This document shows positions 29,301 through 38,813 of a stretch of 64,000 nucleotides of DNA, one piece after another. Below the pieces are notes generated by a model. The model was not told the DNA's origin and did not search any database. It saw only the letters and a list, made by a program, of their open reading frames with translations. The stretch is from Firmicutes bacterium UBA3930 (GTDB taxonomy: Bacteria; Bacillota; Clostridia; Caldicoprobacterales; Caldicoprobacteraceae). The position numbers and the translations under genes were made by a program. Each line of letters starts with the position of its first letter. Position 1 is the stretch's first letter. The DNA is taken from contig DGEI01000013.1 in NCBI GenBank assembly GCA_002385885.1, positions 62,001 to 126,000 on the forward strand, in the 5' to 3' direction.

Positions 29301-30656
29301 CTGGGAGAAGGAAAAGTATTCAGAGCGGGAACAATTGCCACGATTGCTGAAAAAACAGCTTTCGGCTTTGTGAAAAACTATCTGGATGAGCATGACAAAT
29401 CAGCAAGAAACGCTGAGATCAAACGCCTGGTGAAAGGCTGTACGGGTATAAAACGAACTACAGGACAGCATCCCGGCGGGGTGATGATAGTTCCCCAAAA
29501 TCAGGATATACATCGGTTTACCCCGATCCAGTATCCTGCAGATGACAGGAGTTCCGGGGTTATTACCACCCACTTTGATTATAACTCGATAAGCAGCCGG
29601 CTGGTTAAACTGGATATTCTGGGGCACGATGATCCTACCGTTATCCGCATGCTGGAGGATATAACGGGAGTAGACGTAAAAGATGTTCCCCTCGGTGAAA
29701 AGAATACAATGAAATTATTTTCAAGTACCGAACCGCTGGGAATATCACAGGAAGACATTGATTGCGGCGTGGGTACCTTTGGAATACCTGAATTTGGGAC
29801 CAGGTTTGTCAGGCAGATGTTAAACGAAACAAAGCCCACCGCATTCTCAGAATTAATCCGGATAAGCGGATTGTCCCACGGCACCGATGTTTGGCTGAAC
29901 AATGCGCAGGAATTGATAAAAAACGGAACCGCCCAGCTGTCAGAGGTAATTTCAACAAGAGATGACATAATGGTGTACTTGATGTATAAAGGTGTGGACC
30001 CGATTATTTCTTTTAAGATAATGGAAGATGTGCGAAAGGGAAAAGGGTTGACCCCTGAGTATGAGAAAAAAATGAAGGAAAAAGAGGTTCCCCAATGGTT
30101 TATAGATTCCTGCAAAAAGATAAAATACATGTTTCCCAAAGCCCATGCAGTGGCTTATGTAATCATGGCCTTCAGAATCGCCTATTTTAAGGTATATTAT
30201 CCTGAAGCCTTTTACGCCACATACTTTACTGTAAGAGCTGATGATTTCGACGCGGGTACGATCCTGGAAGGAAAAGCAGCCATACTGCAAAGAATAAAGG
30301 AGCTGGAATCTAAGGGAAACACGTTATCCGTCAGGGAAAAAAACCTGTTATCTATTTATGAAGTAGCCCTTGAAATGTATGTAAGAGGCATAAATTTACT
30401 TCCGCCGGATCTGTATAAATCGGATTCGGTAAGGTTCATTGTAACCCGGGACGGAATAAGGATTCCATTCAGCGCCCTTCAGGGAGTCGGGGCCAGCGCT
30501 GCAAACAGCATAGTTGAAGCGCGTAAATCCGGAAGCTTTGTGTCCATAGAAGATTTCAGGGAAAAAACAAAGGTATCCAAAACGGTCATTGAGATTCTGC
30601 GAGAACACGGGTGTTTCCGGGATATGCCCGAAACGAGCCAGATTTCGTTCTTTTAG
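26361..30656 (+). CDS. polC: DNA polymerase III alpha subunit, PolC type
   Basis: 1431 residues, normal for PolC, the main replicative polymerase of Firmicutes. Domains in order: N-terminal domain, OB fold near 235-320, first PHP part (VELHLHTQMSALDAV) near 333, inserted 3'-5' exonuclease (VVLDIETTGLDP) near 420-585, second PHP part, zinc module with CPKC and CPRC near 905-935, catalytic palm (PDIDLNFSGEYQ) near 958, and C-terminal domains. AAGGGGGGAA precedes the ATG. No break is seen. Confidence 0.98.
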   Translation: MTNNSRGTFPLAGILDDEYARILDNFTLVKTVVYKKKRIWNIYVNAGTYIDHEKIQLLEKHISAKFPQLAGIRFIVTYGDNGSEILEGNFSRIWIIICKLVKEELPSLNGWIDHCTPSLSGNTLKITINHPVALELFRVRKADQLIEKWISETFNCRIKVSIELSEEFDEWTDEDYFIEQEKENSILIKNIIRTSAASSPDAGLSNKDKPGKAVVVHGKQIQETPVSIESIQESFDAVTVEGTVFAIEKRALNGNKALFSLDITDYTDSVTVKLFCSQSKASDIEKKIQEGCWVRVRGNCRYDTYQREEVLMANDVMLIPPKTRLDKCEEKRVELHLHTQMSALDAVSPAFSLVERAARWGHPAVAITDHGVIQAYPEAYEAGKRYGIKIIYGVEAYLINDIKPIVQNPNHNDFNQAFVVLDIETTGLDPRYNELTEIGAVKIVNREVVDTFHCFVNPQTPIPREITKLTGINDEMVKDAPVIEEVLPQLIDFLGDAVLVAHNAPFDLGFIKEKCKRINIEIKNGILDTLMLSRELLKDIKRHSLNYVAEYLGVPMARHHRALDDARTTGEILMRLLDSLESRGVHRLDLINSYFGHVSNLNALESYHAVILAKNQEGLTNLYRIISKSHLDYYYRRPRIPKSLLASNRNGLIIGSGCEAGELFQAILKGESDKDLTEIAQFYDYLEIQPLCNNEHLLRDMSLKDIDELKDINRRIVEIGDKLGKPVVATGDVHFLDPHDEYYRRILMSGQGYQDAEKQAPLYFKTTDEMLEEFRYLGEQKAREVVIYSPNEIAASIDDIKPIPEELYSPEIPESEEEIVKLTMDKAASIYGDPLPPVVEERLKKELDTIVNNRYSALYWLAHKLVKKSLEDGYLVGSRGSVGSSLVATMTGITEVNPLPPHYVCPKCKNSDFDVDVSKYGCGIDLPDKSCPRCGTMYNKEGFDIPFEVFLGFNGEKVPDIDLNFSGEYQSAAHRYTEELLGEGKVFRAGTIATIAEKTAFGFVKNYLDEHDKSARNAEIKRLVKGCTGIKRTTGQHPGGVMIVPQNQDIHRFTPIQYPADDRSSGVITTHFDYNSISSRLVKLDILGHDDPTVIRMLEDITGVDVKDVPLGEKNTMKLFSSTEPLGISQEDIDCGVGTFGIPEFGTRFVRQMLNETKPTAFSELIRISGLSHGTDVWLNNAQELIKNGTAQLSEVISTRDDIMVYLMYKGVDPIISFKIMEDVRKGKGLTPEYEKKMKEKEVPQWFIDSCKKIKYMFPKAHAVAYVIMAFRIAYFKVYYPEAFYATYFTVRADDFDAGTILEGKAAILQRIKELESKGNTLSVREKNLLSIYEVALEMYVRGINLLPPDLYKSDSVRFIVTRDGIRIPFSALQGVGASAANSIVEARKSGSFVSIEDFREKTKVSKTVIEILREHGCFRDMPETSQISFF

Positions 30657-30714
30657 CTGTCAATCATTACGGACTTTAACCTTTTAAGGTTATCTCGTAA
30701 CACTAGTATAATTA

Positions 30715-30756
30715 AAAAATCTATGGTAAATATAGCTATATTTACCATAGATTTTT
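30715..30756 (+). terminator. 42-bp perfect palindrome, bidirectional terminator after polC
   Basis: Two perfect 21-base arms with no separate loop at the centre (AGCT). The palindrome begins with a run of A and ends with a run of T, so it could end transcripts from either side. It closes the pyrH-polC block. Confidence 0.8.
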
Positions 30757-30785
30757 CATCTGAGAGCATTAATATCATATTATTT

Positions 30786-30808
30786 TATTAAATGTGTTGC
30801 ATTTAATA
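30786..30808 (+). repeat. AT-rich hairpin in polC-rimP gap
   Basis: TATTAAATG and CATTTAATA are complementary over 9 bases around a TGTTG loop. No T run follows. The role is unknown; it lies between the polC palindrome and the rimP promoter. Confidence 0.35.
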
Positions 30809-30845
30809 TTGCAATTTACGGACGCTATCATTTTCCTTTTTTGAC

Positions 30846-30874
30846 TTGCAATTGTTATACCATGATGATATAAT
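30846..30874 (+). promoter_or_regulatory. Sigma-A promoter for the rimP-nusA-infB operon
   Basis: TTGCAA, a 17-base spacer and a perfect TATAAT. A second -35-like TTGACT lies 5 bases upstream, but its spacing is too long. Transcription would start near 30881, giving a leader of about 145 bases. Confidence 0.6.
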
Positions 30875-30908
30875 GATGATGTTTACGAATACTTGAAGCT
30901 GTGTACCG

Positions 30909-30966
30909 GAGTGGGGAAACCCACTCTTTCGTTGTTATAATATCATTATACTGGTGTTAGTATAAT
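30909..30966 (+). promoter_or_regulatory. Structured leader of rimP-nusA: two hairpins
   Basis: The first hairpin is GAGTGGG / CCCACTC capped by a GAAA (GNRA) tetraloop and followed by a broken T run (TTTCGTTGTT). The second is ATTATACT / AGTATAAT with a 6-base loop. The arrangement suits an attenuator that could respond to NusA, which this operon encodes. That function is inference; no match to a named leader family is claimed. Confidence 0.5.
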
Positions 30967-31024
30967 TGAAAATACTTTTTTTGAGGAAAACTAAAACCGG
31001 TAATAATCCCTTGGAGGTAATGAT

Positions 31025-31486
31025 ATGTCGCAGAGCAGAATTGAAAAGGCAGTACAGGCGCTGGCCGAACCAATTGCTGAGGAGCTGAATTACGAGTTGG
31101 TTGACCTGGAATTTAAAAAAGAAAGCGGCAGCTGGTACTTACGGTTTTATATCGATAAACCGGGCGGTATTACGCTGGATGACTGTCAGATATTCAGTGA
31201 ACGTATAAGTGACAAGCTGGATGAAACGGACCCTATTCCGCACCGCTATTATCTGGAGGTTTCTTCCCCCGGGCTTGACAGGCCATTAAAGCGGGATAAG
31301 GATTTTGTCCGTTTTAAAGGGCGGAAGGTACATGTTAAACTGTATAAAGCGGTAAATGGTATGAAGAATTATTATGGTGAACTGATTGGCCTCGAAGAGG
31401 GTAAGGTTGTGATCCGGGATAAGGATCAGATTCATGCATTCCCAAGACAGGATATTGCCGTAGTGCGGCTGGTCATAGATATTTAG
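31025..31486 (+). CDS. rimP: Ribosome maturation factor RimP
   Basis: 153 residues. RimP helps 30S assembly. Diagnostic stretches are YELVDLEFKKE near 25, LRFYIDKPGGITLDDC near 40 and EVSSPGLDRPLK near 80. TTGGAGGTAATGAT precedes the ATG. First gene of the transcription/translation operon, followed by nusA. Confidence 0.96.
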   Translation: MSQSRIEKAVQALAEPIAEELNYELVDLEFKKESGSWYLRFYIDKPGGITLDDCQIFSERISDKLDETDPIPHRYYLEVSSPGLDRPLKRDKDFVRFKGRKVHVKLYKAVNGMKNYYGELIGLEEGKVVIRDKDQIHAFPRQDIAVVRLVIDI

Positions 31487-31507
31487 CTATTTTAAGGAGG
31501 TATTGAT

Positions 31508-32542
31508 GTGAATACCGAGTTTTTGGAAGCCATTGAGCAAATAGGAAAAGAAAAAGGCATTGACAGGGAAATTTTGACGGAAGCTATTAATGCTGCCTTA
31601 TTGTCTGCATATAAAAAGAATTTTGGTACTGCGCAAAATGTACGTATCGATATAGATAATACAAGCGGACAGGTAAAGGTTTATGCCTTAAAAAAGGTTG
31701 TGGAAGAAGTCAATGATGCCAATCTGGAAATAGATATAGATCAGGCAAAGGAGATAAATCAAAGCTACGACATAGATGATATTGTCGAGATTGAAGTAAC
31801 CCCGAAAAATTTTGGGCGTATTGCCGCTCAAAACGCAAAACAGGTAGTGATTCAGCGGATACGTGAAGCTGAAAGGATATTGGTATATGAGAAATTTCTT
31901 GAAAAGGAAAATGAAGTGATCCCGGCTATTGTACAGCGCGTAGAGAGAAGGAACGTATACGTGGATATGGATATGGCTGAAGGGATATTGCCTCCAAATG
32001 AACAAATGCCAAACGAACAATACCGCGTAAACGACAGAATCCGGGTATACATTACCGATGTCAAAAAGACAACCAAAGGACCTCAGATCATCGTTTCCAG
32101 GACCCATCCGGGGCTGGTTAAGCGGTTGTTCGAAAGAGAGGTTTTGGAGATTATCCGCGGTGAAGTTATTATAAAAAACATTGCACGTGAGGCAGGATAC
32201 CGGACTAAAATGGCGGTACATTCTACCGAACCGGGAGTGGATCCCATAGGCGCATGCGTTGGTCAGAGGGGTATGAGGGTTCAGCCCATTGTCAACGAGC
32301 TTAAGGGTGAGAAGATTGACATTATCCGTTGGAGCAGCCAGCCCGATGAATACATTGCAAGCGCTTTGAGCCCTGCCAAGGTTATCGCTGTGTCCATACT
32401 TGACGAAAATGAGAAGATAGCAAAAGTAATTGTTCCTGATAACCAGCTGTCTCTGGCAATAGGTAAGGAAGGACAGAATGCCAGACTGGCCGCCAAATTA
32501 ACGGGATGGAAGATCGATATTAAAAGCCAGTCACAGGAATAA
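31508..32542 (+). CDS. nusA: Transcription factor NusA
   Basis: 344 residues, GTG start behind AAGGAGG. NusA binds RNA polymerase and controls pausing and termination. The N-terminal polymerase-binding domain (1-125), the S1 domain (about 130-200) and two KH domains (GACVGQRGMRVQPIVNEL near 240 and IGKEGQNARLAAKLTGW near 318) are visible. It lacks the C-terminal acidic repeats of E. coli NusA, as expected in Firmicutes. Confidence 0.97.
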   Translation: MNTEFLEAIEQIGKEKGIDREILTEAINAALLSAYKKNFGTAQNVRIDIDNTSGQVKVYALKKVVEEVNDANLEIDIDQAKEINQSYDIDDIVEIEVTPKNFGRIAAQNAKQVVIQRIREAERILVYEKFLEKENEVIPAIVQRVERRNVYVDMDMAEGILPPNEQMPNEQYRVNDRIRVYITDVKKTTKGPQIIVSRTHPGLVKRLFEREVLEIIRGEVIIKNIAREAGYRTKMAVHSTEPGVDPIGACVGQRGMRVQPIVNELKGEKIDIIRWSSQPDEYIASALSPAKVIAVSILDENEKIAKVIVPDNQLSLAIGKEGQNARLAAKLTGWKIDIKSQSQE

Positions 32543-32585
32543 TATTTTACTGTTGGTCCGTTTGCTGTGAAAGGGGGAATCTTGA

Positions 32586-32861
32586 ATGAAAAGGCGAAAA
32601 ATACCCATGAGAATGTGTGTAGGCTGCAGAGAAGCAAAACCGAAGAAAGAGCTGATCAGGGTTGTCAGGGATCCTGAGGGGGAAATTCACATTGACAAAA
32701 AGGGAAAAGCCCCCGGAAGAGGTGCTTATATATGCTTCAATGCCCAATGCCTTGAAAAGGCGATAAAGCAGAAATCGCTGGAACGCGCTCTTAATGAAAA
32801 GATTGACCCCCAGATATTTGATGTTTTGAAAAGTGAGTTGATGGAACAGGATGGATCTTAA
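32586..32861 (+). CDS. rnpM: YlxR/RnpM family RNA-binding protein (RNase P modulator)
   Basis: 91 residues of the DUF448 family. Signature residues are MRMCVGCREAKPKKELIRVV at the start and the PGRGAYIC stretch near 48. The Bacillus homologue was shown to bind RNase P RNA and reduce its activity; older name ylxR. It lies between nusA and the L7Ae-like gene and overlaps the latter by 11 bases. AAAGGGGG precedes the ATG. Confidence 0.93.
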   Translation: MKRRKIPMRMCVGCREAKPKKELIRVVRDPEGEIHIDKKGKAPGRGAYICFNAQCLEKAIKQKSLERALNEKIDPQIFDVLKSELMEQDGS

Positions 32862-33186
32862 GAATGAAAAATTCTATCAACTCTTAGGATTGTGCAATAA
32901 AGCCGGCGGACTGGTCAGTGGTGAAGCAGCCTGTGAAAAGGCAATAAAAACAGGAAAAGCCAGACTTGTTATAATAAGTGAGGATGCTTCATCCGGTACA
33001 AAGAATAAGTTTATCAGGCAATGTATTCCAGCAAAGCTAACTTACACTATCGCCGGATATAAAGAATTATTGGGAAGATCAATAGGTAAAAACAGCAGAA
33101 CGGTTATAGTAATAAATGATGAGCGTTTCAGCAATATGATCCTGAAACATATTCGAAACCGACAACACCAGTATGGGGGTGATTAG
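32851..33186 (+). CDS. L7Ae-family kink-turn RNA-binding protein (YlxQ)
   Basis: 111 residues. L7Ae/L30e fold; begins KFYQLLGLCNKAGGLVSGE, then ARLVIISEDASSGTKNK, typical of YlxQ. This family binds kink-turn RNAs, but the cellular target in this position is not firmly known. The start lies inside the 3' end of rnpM and infB follows after 3 bases, so all are translated from one message. Confidence 0.92.
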   Translation: MDLKNEKFYQLLGLCNKAGGLVSGEAACEKAIKTGKARLVIISEDASSGTKNKFIRQCIPAKLTYTIAGYKELLGRSIGKNSRTVIVINDERFSNMILKHIRNRQHQYGGD

Positions 33187-33189
33187 TGA

Positions 33190-35529
33190 ATGTCAGAAAT
33201 TAATGTTTATGTTACAACAAAAAAGGTTAAACAAAATGCAACAGACCTTCTTGATAAAGTTAAAGTATTACAGCGTGACATGGATGAATATATCGGCTTG
33301 ATTAACAAGCTTGAGAATACTTTACAGCAACAGGCGAAAGAAATGGAAGAAAAAAGGAAGGTTGAAGAACTGAAAGCAGCAGAGAAAAAACGTCAGGCCC
33401 GGAAAGCTGAAAAGGGTGAAAAAGCAGATGCAGCTCCGACTGCTATACCCGCTGAACCGCCGGCTGATAAACCGGCTAAAAAGCAGTTTGTAAGAAACGA
33501 TACAAGGAAAAAAACGTTCAGGCAGTCAAATAAAATAATTGATGAATTTCTTGCTCAACCGCCTGTTTTTTCCCAGAAAGAAAAGAAAGCTGACGGGACA
33601 AAAGGAGAAGCGCATACCAGAACTTACCAGGAGACGCCAAAGGGCAAAGAACGAAAGAGCAAAAAGGACTTCTGGGAGGATGAGAATCCGGCTATTATTA
33701 ATAAGCTCAGAAGGACAAAAGGAAAAAGGAGCAGTAAAGAAGCTCAGAAGGAACAACAAAAACCGCCAGAGAGGAAAAAAGCCATTACAATGGGTGAGTT
33801 TATAACTGTCAAGGAACTTTCAGAAAAAATCGGTATTCAGGTATCTGAAATAATAAAACGTTTAATGAAGCTGGGTGTACTGGCTACCATCAATCAGGAA
33901 CTGGATTATGATACAGCTGCACTGGTAGCAAGTGAGTTTGATATTGAACTGGAAAAGAAGGCCGTAAAATCCTTCGAAGAAATATTGGAACAGGAAGACG
34001 TAGAAGATGCTCCTGATGATCTCAGGAGCAGGGCCCCGGTTGTTACAGTTATGGGCCATGTAGATCACGGAAAGACATCCCTTCTGGATGCAATACGCAA
34101 CTCCCGTGTTACCGAGCAGGAGGCAGGAGGAATTACCCAGCATATAGGTGCCTACATGGTAGATATAGACGGCAAAGCAATAACGTTTATTGATACACCC
34201 GGCCATGAAGCATTTTCATCCATGAGAGCACGGGGGGCAAAGGTAACGGATATTGCAGTGCTGGTAGTAGCTGCCAATGACGGTGTAATGCCGCAGACAA
34301 TCGAGGCTATCAACCATGCCAAAGAAGCGGGAGTACCGATTATTGTAGCAATCAATAAAATGGACATACCCGGGGTTAATCCGGACAGAATAAAGCAAGG
34401 CCTTGCAGAAAACGGACTGCTGGTAGAAGAATGGGGCGGGGACACCATAGCGGTACCCATATCGGCCTTAAAAAGACAGGGCATAGATACCCTGCTGGAA
34501 ATGATACTTCTTGTGGCGGAGATGCAGGAATTGAAGGCAAATCCCAACAGGCTTGCCAAGGGAACAATAGTAGAAGCCCAGCTGGATAAAGGCAGGGGCC
34601 CTGTGGCTACAGTTTTAGTACAAAACGGTACACTAAAAGTTGGAGATCCGATCGTAGCCGGTACTGCTTCCGGCCGGGTACGGGCAATGATAGATCACAA
34701 TGGTAAAAGAGTAAAAAGCGCAGGCCCATCCGTTCCAGTTGAAGTCCTGGGCTTTTCAGAAGTGCCGGAAGCCGGTGATATATTGTACGCCGTAGGCGAT
34801 GACAAGCTGGCAAGGCAGGTTGCTGAAGAGAGAAAAGAAAAAATCAGAGATACGAGTATCCGCTCAACTGCCAGGGCATCACTGGATGATCTTTTCAGCC
34901 AGATTGAACAGGGTGAGCTAAAAGACCTCAATATTATTATAAAGGCTGACGTACAGGGAACAGCAGAAGCTGTCAGGCAGGCATTGGAACGGTTATCAAA
35001 TGATAAAGTGAGAGTAAGGGTTATTCACAGCGGTGTAGGCACTATCAATGAATCGGACGTTATTCTGGCCTCAGCCTCAAATGCCATTATTATCGGCTTC
35101 AATGTCAGGCCTCCGGGTAATGTTGTTGAACTGGCCGAAAAGGAAAAGATTGATATAAGGCTGTACAGAATAATTTACAATGCTATTGAGGACGTAGAGG
35201 CTGCGATGAAAGGCATGCTGGAACCCACTTACAGGGAAGTCGTATTAGGTTTCGCGGAAGTACGGAACACATTCAGGATTTCCAGTGTTGGAACTGTTGC
35301 CGGTTGTTATATAACAAACGGGAAGGTAACAAGAAATGCAAATGTACGTATAGTAAGAGACGGAATAGTTGTCCACGAAGGTACAATAAGCTCGTTAAAG
35401 CGCTTTAAGGATGATGTCCGGGAAGTTGCGGCAGGCTATGAATGCGGTATAGGCATAAGTAACTTCAACGACATTAAAGAAGGCGACATCATCGAAGCCT
35501 TTATAGAAGAAGAAATCCAAAACGAATAG
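33190..35529 (+). CDS. infB: Translation initiation factor IF-2
   Basis: 779 residues. IF-2 is the GTPase that brings fMet-tRNA to the ribosome. The N-terminal part is a long charged, Lys/Glu/Pro-rich linker, followed by the IF2_N domain ([20 protein letters not shown] near 205), G1 motif GHVDHGKTS near 288, [12 protein letters not shown], then domains II-IV. A GGGGGTGATTAGTGA site precedes the ATG. Length is normal for clostridia. Confidence 0.97.
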   Translation: MSEINVYVTTKKVKQNATDLLDKVKVLQRDMDEYIGLINKLENTLQQQAKEMEEKRKVEELKAAEKKRQARKAEKGEKADAAPTAIPAEPPADKPAKKQFVRNDTRKKTFRQSNKIIDEFLAQPPVFSQKEKKADGTKGEAHTRTYQETPKGKERKSKKDFWEDENPAIINKLRRTKGKRSSKEAQKEQQKPPERKKAITMGEFITVKELSEKIGIQVSEIIKRLMKLGVLATINQELDYDTAALVASEFDIELEKKAVKSFEEILEQEDVEDAPDDLRSRAPVVTVMGHVDHGKTSLLDAIRNSRVTEQEAGGITQHIGAYMVDIDGKAITFIDTPGHEAFSSMRARGAKVTDIAVLVVAANDGVMPQTIEAINHAKEAGVPIIVAINKMDIPGVNPDRIKQGLAENGLLVEEWGGDTIAVPISALKRQGIDTLLEMILLVAEMQELKANPNRLAKGTIVEAQLDKGRGPVATVLVQNGTLKVGDPIVAGTASGRVRAMIDHNGKRVKSAGPSVPVEVLGFSEVPEAGDILYAVGDDKLARQVAEERKEKIRDTSIRSTARASLDDLFSQIEQGELKDLNIIIKADVQGTAEAVRQALERLSNDKVRVRVIHSGVGTINESDVILASASNAIIIGFNVRPPGNVVELAEKEKIDIRLYRIIYNAIEDVEAAMKGMLEPTYREVVLGFAEVRNTFRISSVGTVAGCYITNGKVTRNANVRIVRDGIVVHEGTISSLKRFKDDVREVAAGYECGIGISNFNDIKEGDIIEAFIEEEIQNE

Positions 35530-35545
35530 TAAGCAGGTGGGAGAA

Positions 35546-35938
35546 ATGTCCTATCAAAGAGCGATAAGGATTGCCGAAGAAATAAGAAGGGAATTAAGCG
35601 ATATATTCCGGAATCATGTTAAAGATCCCCGTATAAACGATATGGTATCAATTTTAAGAGCTGATGTTTCCAGGGATCTTCGTTATGCAAAAATTTATGT
35701 AAGTATTCTGGGAGACAAGAACGAAAAAGAAAATGCTATGGCAGGGATAGAACGCGCCAGCGGGTTTATTCGCAAAGAATTGGGACAGCGGCTGGGTTTG
35801 CGTTACGTTCCTGAATTGCGGTTTGTGCTTGACGATTCCATAGAATACAGCATTCATATTGCACAAAGAATAGAAGAGCTTAAGAAGAAAGAGGGTTCAA
35901 AGCCAGAAGAAGAGAAAGGAAACAAAAATGAGATCTGA
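35546..35938 (+). CDS. rbfA: Ribosome-binding factor A
   Basis: 130 residues. RbfA is a cold-shock factor of 30S maturation with a KH-like fold. The opening RAIRIAEEIRRELSDIF and VSRDLRYAKIYVSILG are diagnostic. A GTG nine bases upstream is in frame, but AGGTGGGAG is better spaced for this ATG. The ylxP gene found here in Bacillus is absent. The 3' end overlaps nrnA by 11 bases. Confidence 0.95.
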   Translation: MSYQRAIRIAEEIRRELSDIFRNHVKDPRINDMVSILRADVSRDLRYAKIYVSILGDKNEKENAMAGIERASGFIRKELGQRLGLRYVPELRFVLDDSIEYSIHIAQRIEELKKKEGSKPEEEKGNKNEI

Positions 35939-36923
35939 CAAGTTCCTGTCAGCAATTGAAATACTGGAACAGGGCAGCAAATTTGCATTGGTAGCCCATG
36001 TTATGCCCGATGGTGATACTATCGGGTCATGCTCAGCATTGATGAGTGTTTTAATGGAAAATGGCAAACATGTGGATATGTACTGCCACGATACTCCGCC
36101 CGCCAATTTAAGCTTTCTGCAGGGAGTGGGCGATTTCCGTAAAAGAGTCGACAAAAACGTCCTGTACGATGCTGTAATATGCCTGGACTGCAGCGATGAG
36201 ACAAGGTTAGGAGACTGTGGCTCTGTACTGAGCAATGCAACTCGTACTGTAAATATTGACCATCATATTACCAACACAGAATATGCTGATATAAACATCG
36301 TGGATCCCGATGCCTCGTCGACAGCTGAGCTGGTATATGCCCTGATTGGGAAACTCAACCCCAAGGCCTTGAGCCTGCCTGTATGCGAAGCCCTGTATAC
36401 CGGCATTGTTACCGATACCGGTGGTTTTGTGTTCAGCAATACAACCGCAGCAGCACACCGTATAGCTGCCCGGCTTATTGAATGTGGTGTTGACGTGGAT
36501 AAACTGAACAGGCTTATATACAAAAATACTCCACTGGATAAGGTAAGATTGCTGGGAATTGTACTGAATTCACTGGAGATGCATATGAAAGACACCATTG
36601 CTTTTTTGACGGTTTCCCGGTCAATGATAAAACAAGCCGGTTTTACCGATGCTAATTATGATGACAGCAGTACCGAGGGCTTAATCAATTATGCAATCGA
36701 TATAAACGGGGTTGAGTGTGCAGCGCTGTTTAAAGAAATCGAAAACAATAAAACAAAGGTAAGCTTCCGAACCAAGACCAAAATTGATGCCAGCGCCCTG
36801 GCAACCAGGTTTGGCGGCGGGGGGCATGTAAGGGCAGCCGGATGTACTATTGAGGAAAACCTGGAAAAATCAAAGGTTTTGGTACTGGAAGCGTTGAAAA
36901 ATATGCTTGATGGGATGGTATGA
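35928..36923 (+). CDS. nrnA: Bifunctional oligoribonuclease/PAP phosphatase NrnA (DHH family)
   Basis: 331 residues. NrnA degrades short RNA to mononucleotides and hydrolyses pAp. DHH domain motifs: HVMPDGDTIGS near 24, LDCSDETR near 86 and DHHITNTEYADINI near 109. The DHHA1 substrate domain ends with GGGGHVRAAGC near 300. Placement between rbfA and truB is usual in clostridia. Confidence 0.95.
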   Translation: MRSDKFLSAIEILEQGSKFALVAHVMPDGDTIGSCSALMSVLMENGKHVDMYCHDTPPANLSFLQGVGDFRKRVDKNVLYDAVICLDCSDETRLGDCGSVLSNATRTVNIDHHITNTEYADINIVDPDASSTAELVYALIGKLNPKALSLPVCEALYTGIVTDTGGFVFSNTTAAAHRIAARLIECGVDVDKLNRLIYKNTPLDKVRLLGIVLNSLEMHMKDTIAFLTVSRSMIKQAGFTDANYDDSSTEGLINYAIDINGVECAALFKEIENNKTKVSFRTKTKIDASALATRFGGGGHVRAAGCTIEENLEKSKVLVLEALKNMLDGMV

Positions 36924-36926
36924 CCT

Positions 36927-37829
36927 TTGAACGGAGTTATCAGTATTATAAAACCTCCGGGGATGACTTCACATGATGTGGTTGCCTATCTCCGAAAACT
37001 GTTTGGCATAAAAAGGATAGGGCATACAGGAACTTTGGATCCCGGTGCGGCCGGGGTTCTTCCTGTTTGTATAGGAAAGGCTACGAGATTATCCGATTTT
37101 ATCACCGATGAAACAAAGGTATACCTGTGCGAAATGGTTCTGGGAGTTGAAACCGATACTTTGGATTCATACGGCAAGGTTACCGCAACATCAAATAAAT
37201 ATCCTCAATTGGAAACCATATACCGGGTTTTCAATGAATTTAAGGGAGAGCTTAAACAATATCCTCCCGCATACTCGGCCGTCAAATACAAAGGCAAAAA
37301 ATTATATGAATATGCAAGGAAAGGCCGGAACCTGGAGGTCCCACCCCGGAACATTTTTATTTACCGCAATCAAATTGTGAAATACACTGCTCCCAACAGG
37401 ATTCTATTTGAAGTTGAGTGTTCAAAAGGAACCTATATCAGGGCACTGTGCCGGGATATAGGAAGAAGGCTGGGATGCGGTGCATACATGAGTTTTCTTT
37501 TAAGAGCCAGGACGGGAAAATACGGTTTGGATAATTCATACACGCTGGATGAGGTTAAACGGTATTATGACAGGGGAGAAACACAAAAAATTATTATGCC
37601 AATGGACCGGGCCGTTGACGGGCTTCCCGGGTTAGAACTGGATCATATACACCGTCAAAGGCTTATAAACGGTAATCTGATTTATACCGATGCTGAAACT
37701 GCTGATATTTATCCTGAAGCTGAAGGTACCCTGGCGAGAATCTATTGCGGTGGTCAGTTCATCGGTATAGCTGTTGTTAAACCTGCCAAAAACGGCATAA
37801 GCATTAAAATGAAAAAAGTACTGGTTTAG
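36927..37829 (+). CDS. truB: tRNA pseudouridine-55 synthase
   Basis: 300 residues, TTG start. TruB makes pseudouridine 55 in the T loop of tRNA. The catalytic aspartate is D38 in GHTGTLDPGAAGVLP. Other family stretches are FKGELKQYPPAYSAVK and CSKGTYIRALCRDIG. The gene begins 3 bases after nrnA and ribF follows after 8 bases. Confidence 0.96.
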   Translation: MNGVISIIKPPGMTSHDVVAYLRKLFGIKRIGHTGTLDPGAAGVLPVCIGKATRLSDFITDETKVYLCEMVLGVETDTLDSYGKVTATSNKYPQLETIYRVFNEFKGELKQYPPAYSAVKYKGKKLYEYARKGRNLEVPPRNIFIYRNQIVKYTAPNRILFEVECSKGTYIRALCRDIGRRLGCGAYMSFLLRARTGKYGLDNSYTLDEVKRYYDRGETQKIIMPMDRAVDGLPGLELDHIHRQRLINGNLIYTDAETADIYPEAEGTLARIYCGGQFIGIAVVKPAKNGISIKMKKVLV

Positions 37830-37837
37830 GGGGAATT

Positions 37838-38779
37838 ATGCAGGTAATATTCAATGATGCAAATAGTCATACTTTAAGTGAACCTGTCGCAATTGCTTTG
37901 GGGACATTTGACGGAATACACAGGGGACACCAGTCTTTGATCCACTGTTTGAATAAAATCAAATATAAACATAAATGTGCTGCCATGGTGTATACCTTTA
38001 AGCAGCACCCATTGAATTTTTTATTGCCGGATAACCGGCCTCCCCAGTTAATGAACCTGAATAAAAAGATACTGGAGTTTCATCGTTTGGGTGTAGATAT
38101 GCTTGTCCTGAACAATTTTGACGAGAATTTTGCCCATACGCCTCCCGAGGCCTTCATTTACAATTTATTGCTTGCCAGATATAATGTTCGCTGCCTGGTG
38201 GTTGGTTATAACTACCGTTTCGGATACCAGGCCAAGGGTGATGTCCGGTTATTGAAAAGAATCGGAACCGAAAAGGGTTTTAATGTAATAATACTGCCTC
38301 AGTACAAGATTGATGGACAAGCGGTAAGCAGCACCCTTATACGTAAGCAGATCCAAAACGGGCAGGTATCCCGGGCTGCCCGCTTATTAGGCAGGCATTA
38401 CTCAATCAGCGGAACAATCATACCGGGTGCAGGCAGGGGGAAAAAACTGGGTTATCCTACAGCAAACCTTGATATCGGGTCCAAAAATATTGTTATTCCG
38501 GGATTTGGAGTCTACTTAACTTATTGGGAGACGGAAGGAAAACAGCTGTGGGGTGTTACCAATATAGGGAGCAATCCAACGTTTGATGGAAAAGGGATTC
38601 ATATAGAAACCCACTTCTGGGACTTTCAAGGTGAACTATACGGCCGGAGAATGAGAATACATTTTGTCGAACATATAAGGGATGAAATCCGGTTTGCATC
38701 CGCACAGGATCTGGTAAACCAGCTGTCGGATGACATAAAGACTGCCAAAAACTTCGTTTACAATATGTGCAAGGTATGA
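37838..38779 (+). CDS. ribF: Bifunctional riboflavin kinase/FAD synthetase
   Basis: 313 residues. RibF makes FMN and then FAD. The N-terminal adenylyltransferase domain has [16 protein letters not shown] near 22; the C-terminal kinase has GYPTANLDI near 207. AGGGGGAATT precedes the ATG. The last 20 codons contain a promoter for rpsO, so selection here is for both protein and regulatory sequence. Confidence 0.96.
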   Translation: MQVIFNDANSHTLSEPVAIALGTFDGIHRGHQSLIHCLNKIKYKHKCAAMVYTFKQHPLNFLLPDNRPPQLMNLNKKILEFHRLGVDMLVLNNFDENFAHTPPEAFIYNLLLARYNVRCLVVGYNYRFGYQAKGDVRLLKRIGTEKGFNVIILPQYKIDGQAVSSTLIRKQIQNGQVSRAARLLGRHYSISGTIIPGAGRGKKLGYPTANLDIGSKNIVIPGFGVYLTYWETEGKQLWGVTNIGSNPTFDGKGIHIETHFWDFQGELYGRRMRIHFVEHIRDEIRFASAQDLVNQLSDDIKTAKNFVYNMCKV

Positions 38780-38785
38780 TAAAAT
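38757..38785 (+). promoter_or_regulatory. Promoter for rpsO inside the 3' end of ribF
   Basis: TTTACA, a 17-base spacer and TAAAAT, with TG one base before the -10 (extended -10). It would start transcription just before the S15 leader. Confidence 0.6.
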
Positions 38786-38813
38786 ATCATTTGGATGTTA
38801 TACTATTGAGCAA

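Noticed and set aside
29579..30139. 186-codon antisense open frame inside polC
   Set aside because: It is the shadow of a long conserved gene; no ribosome site and no family features.
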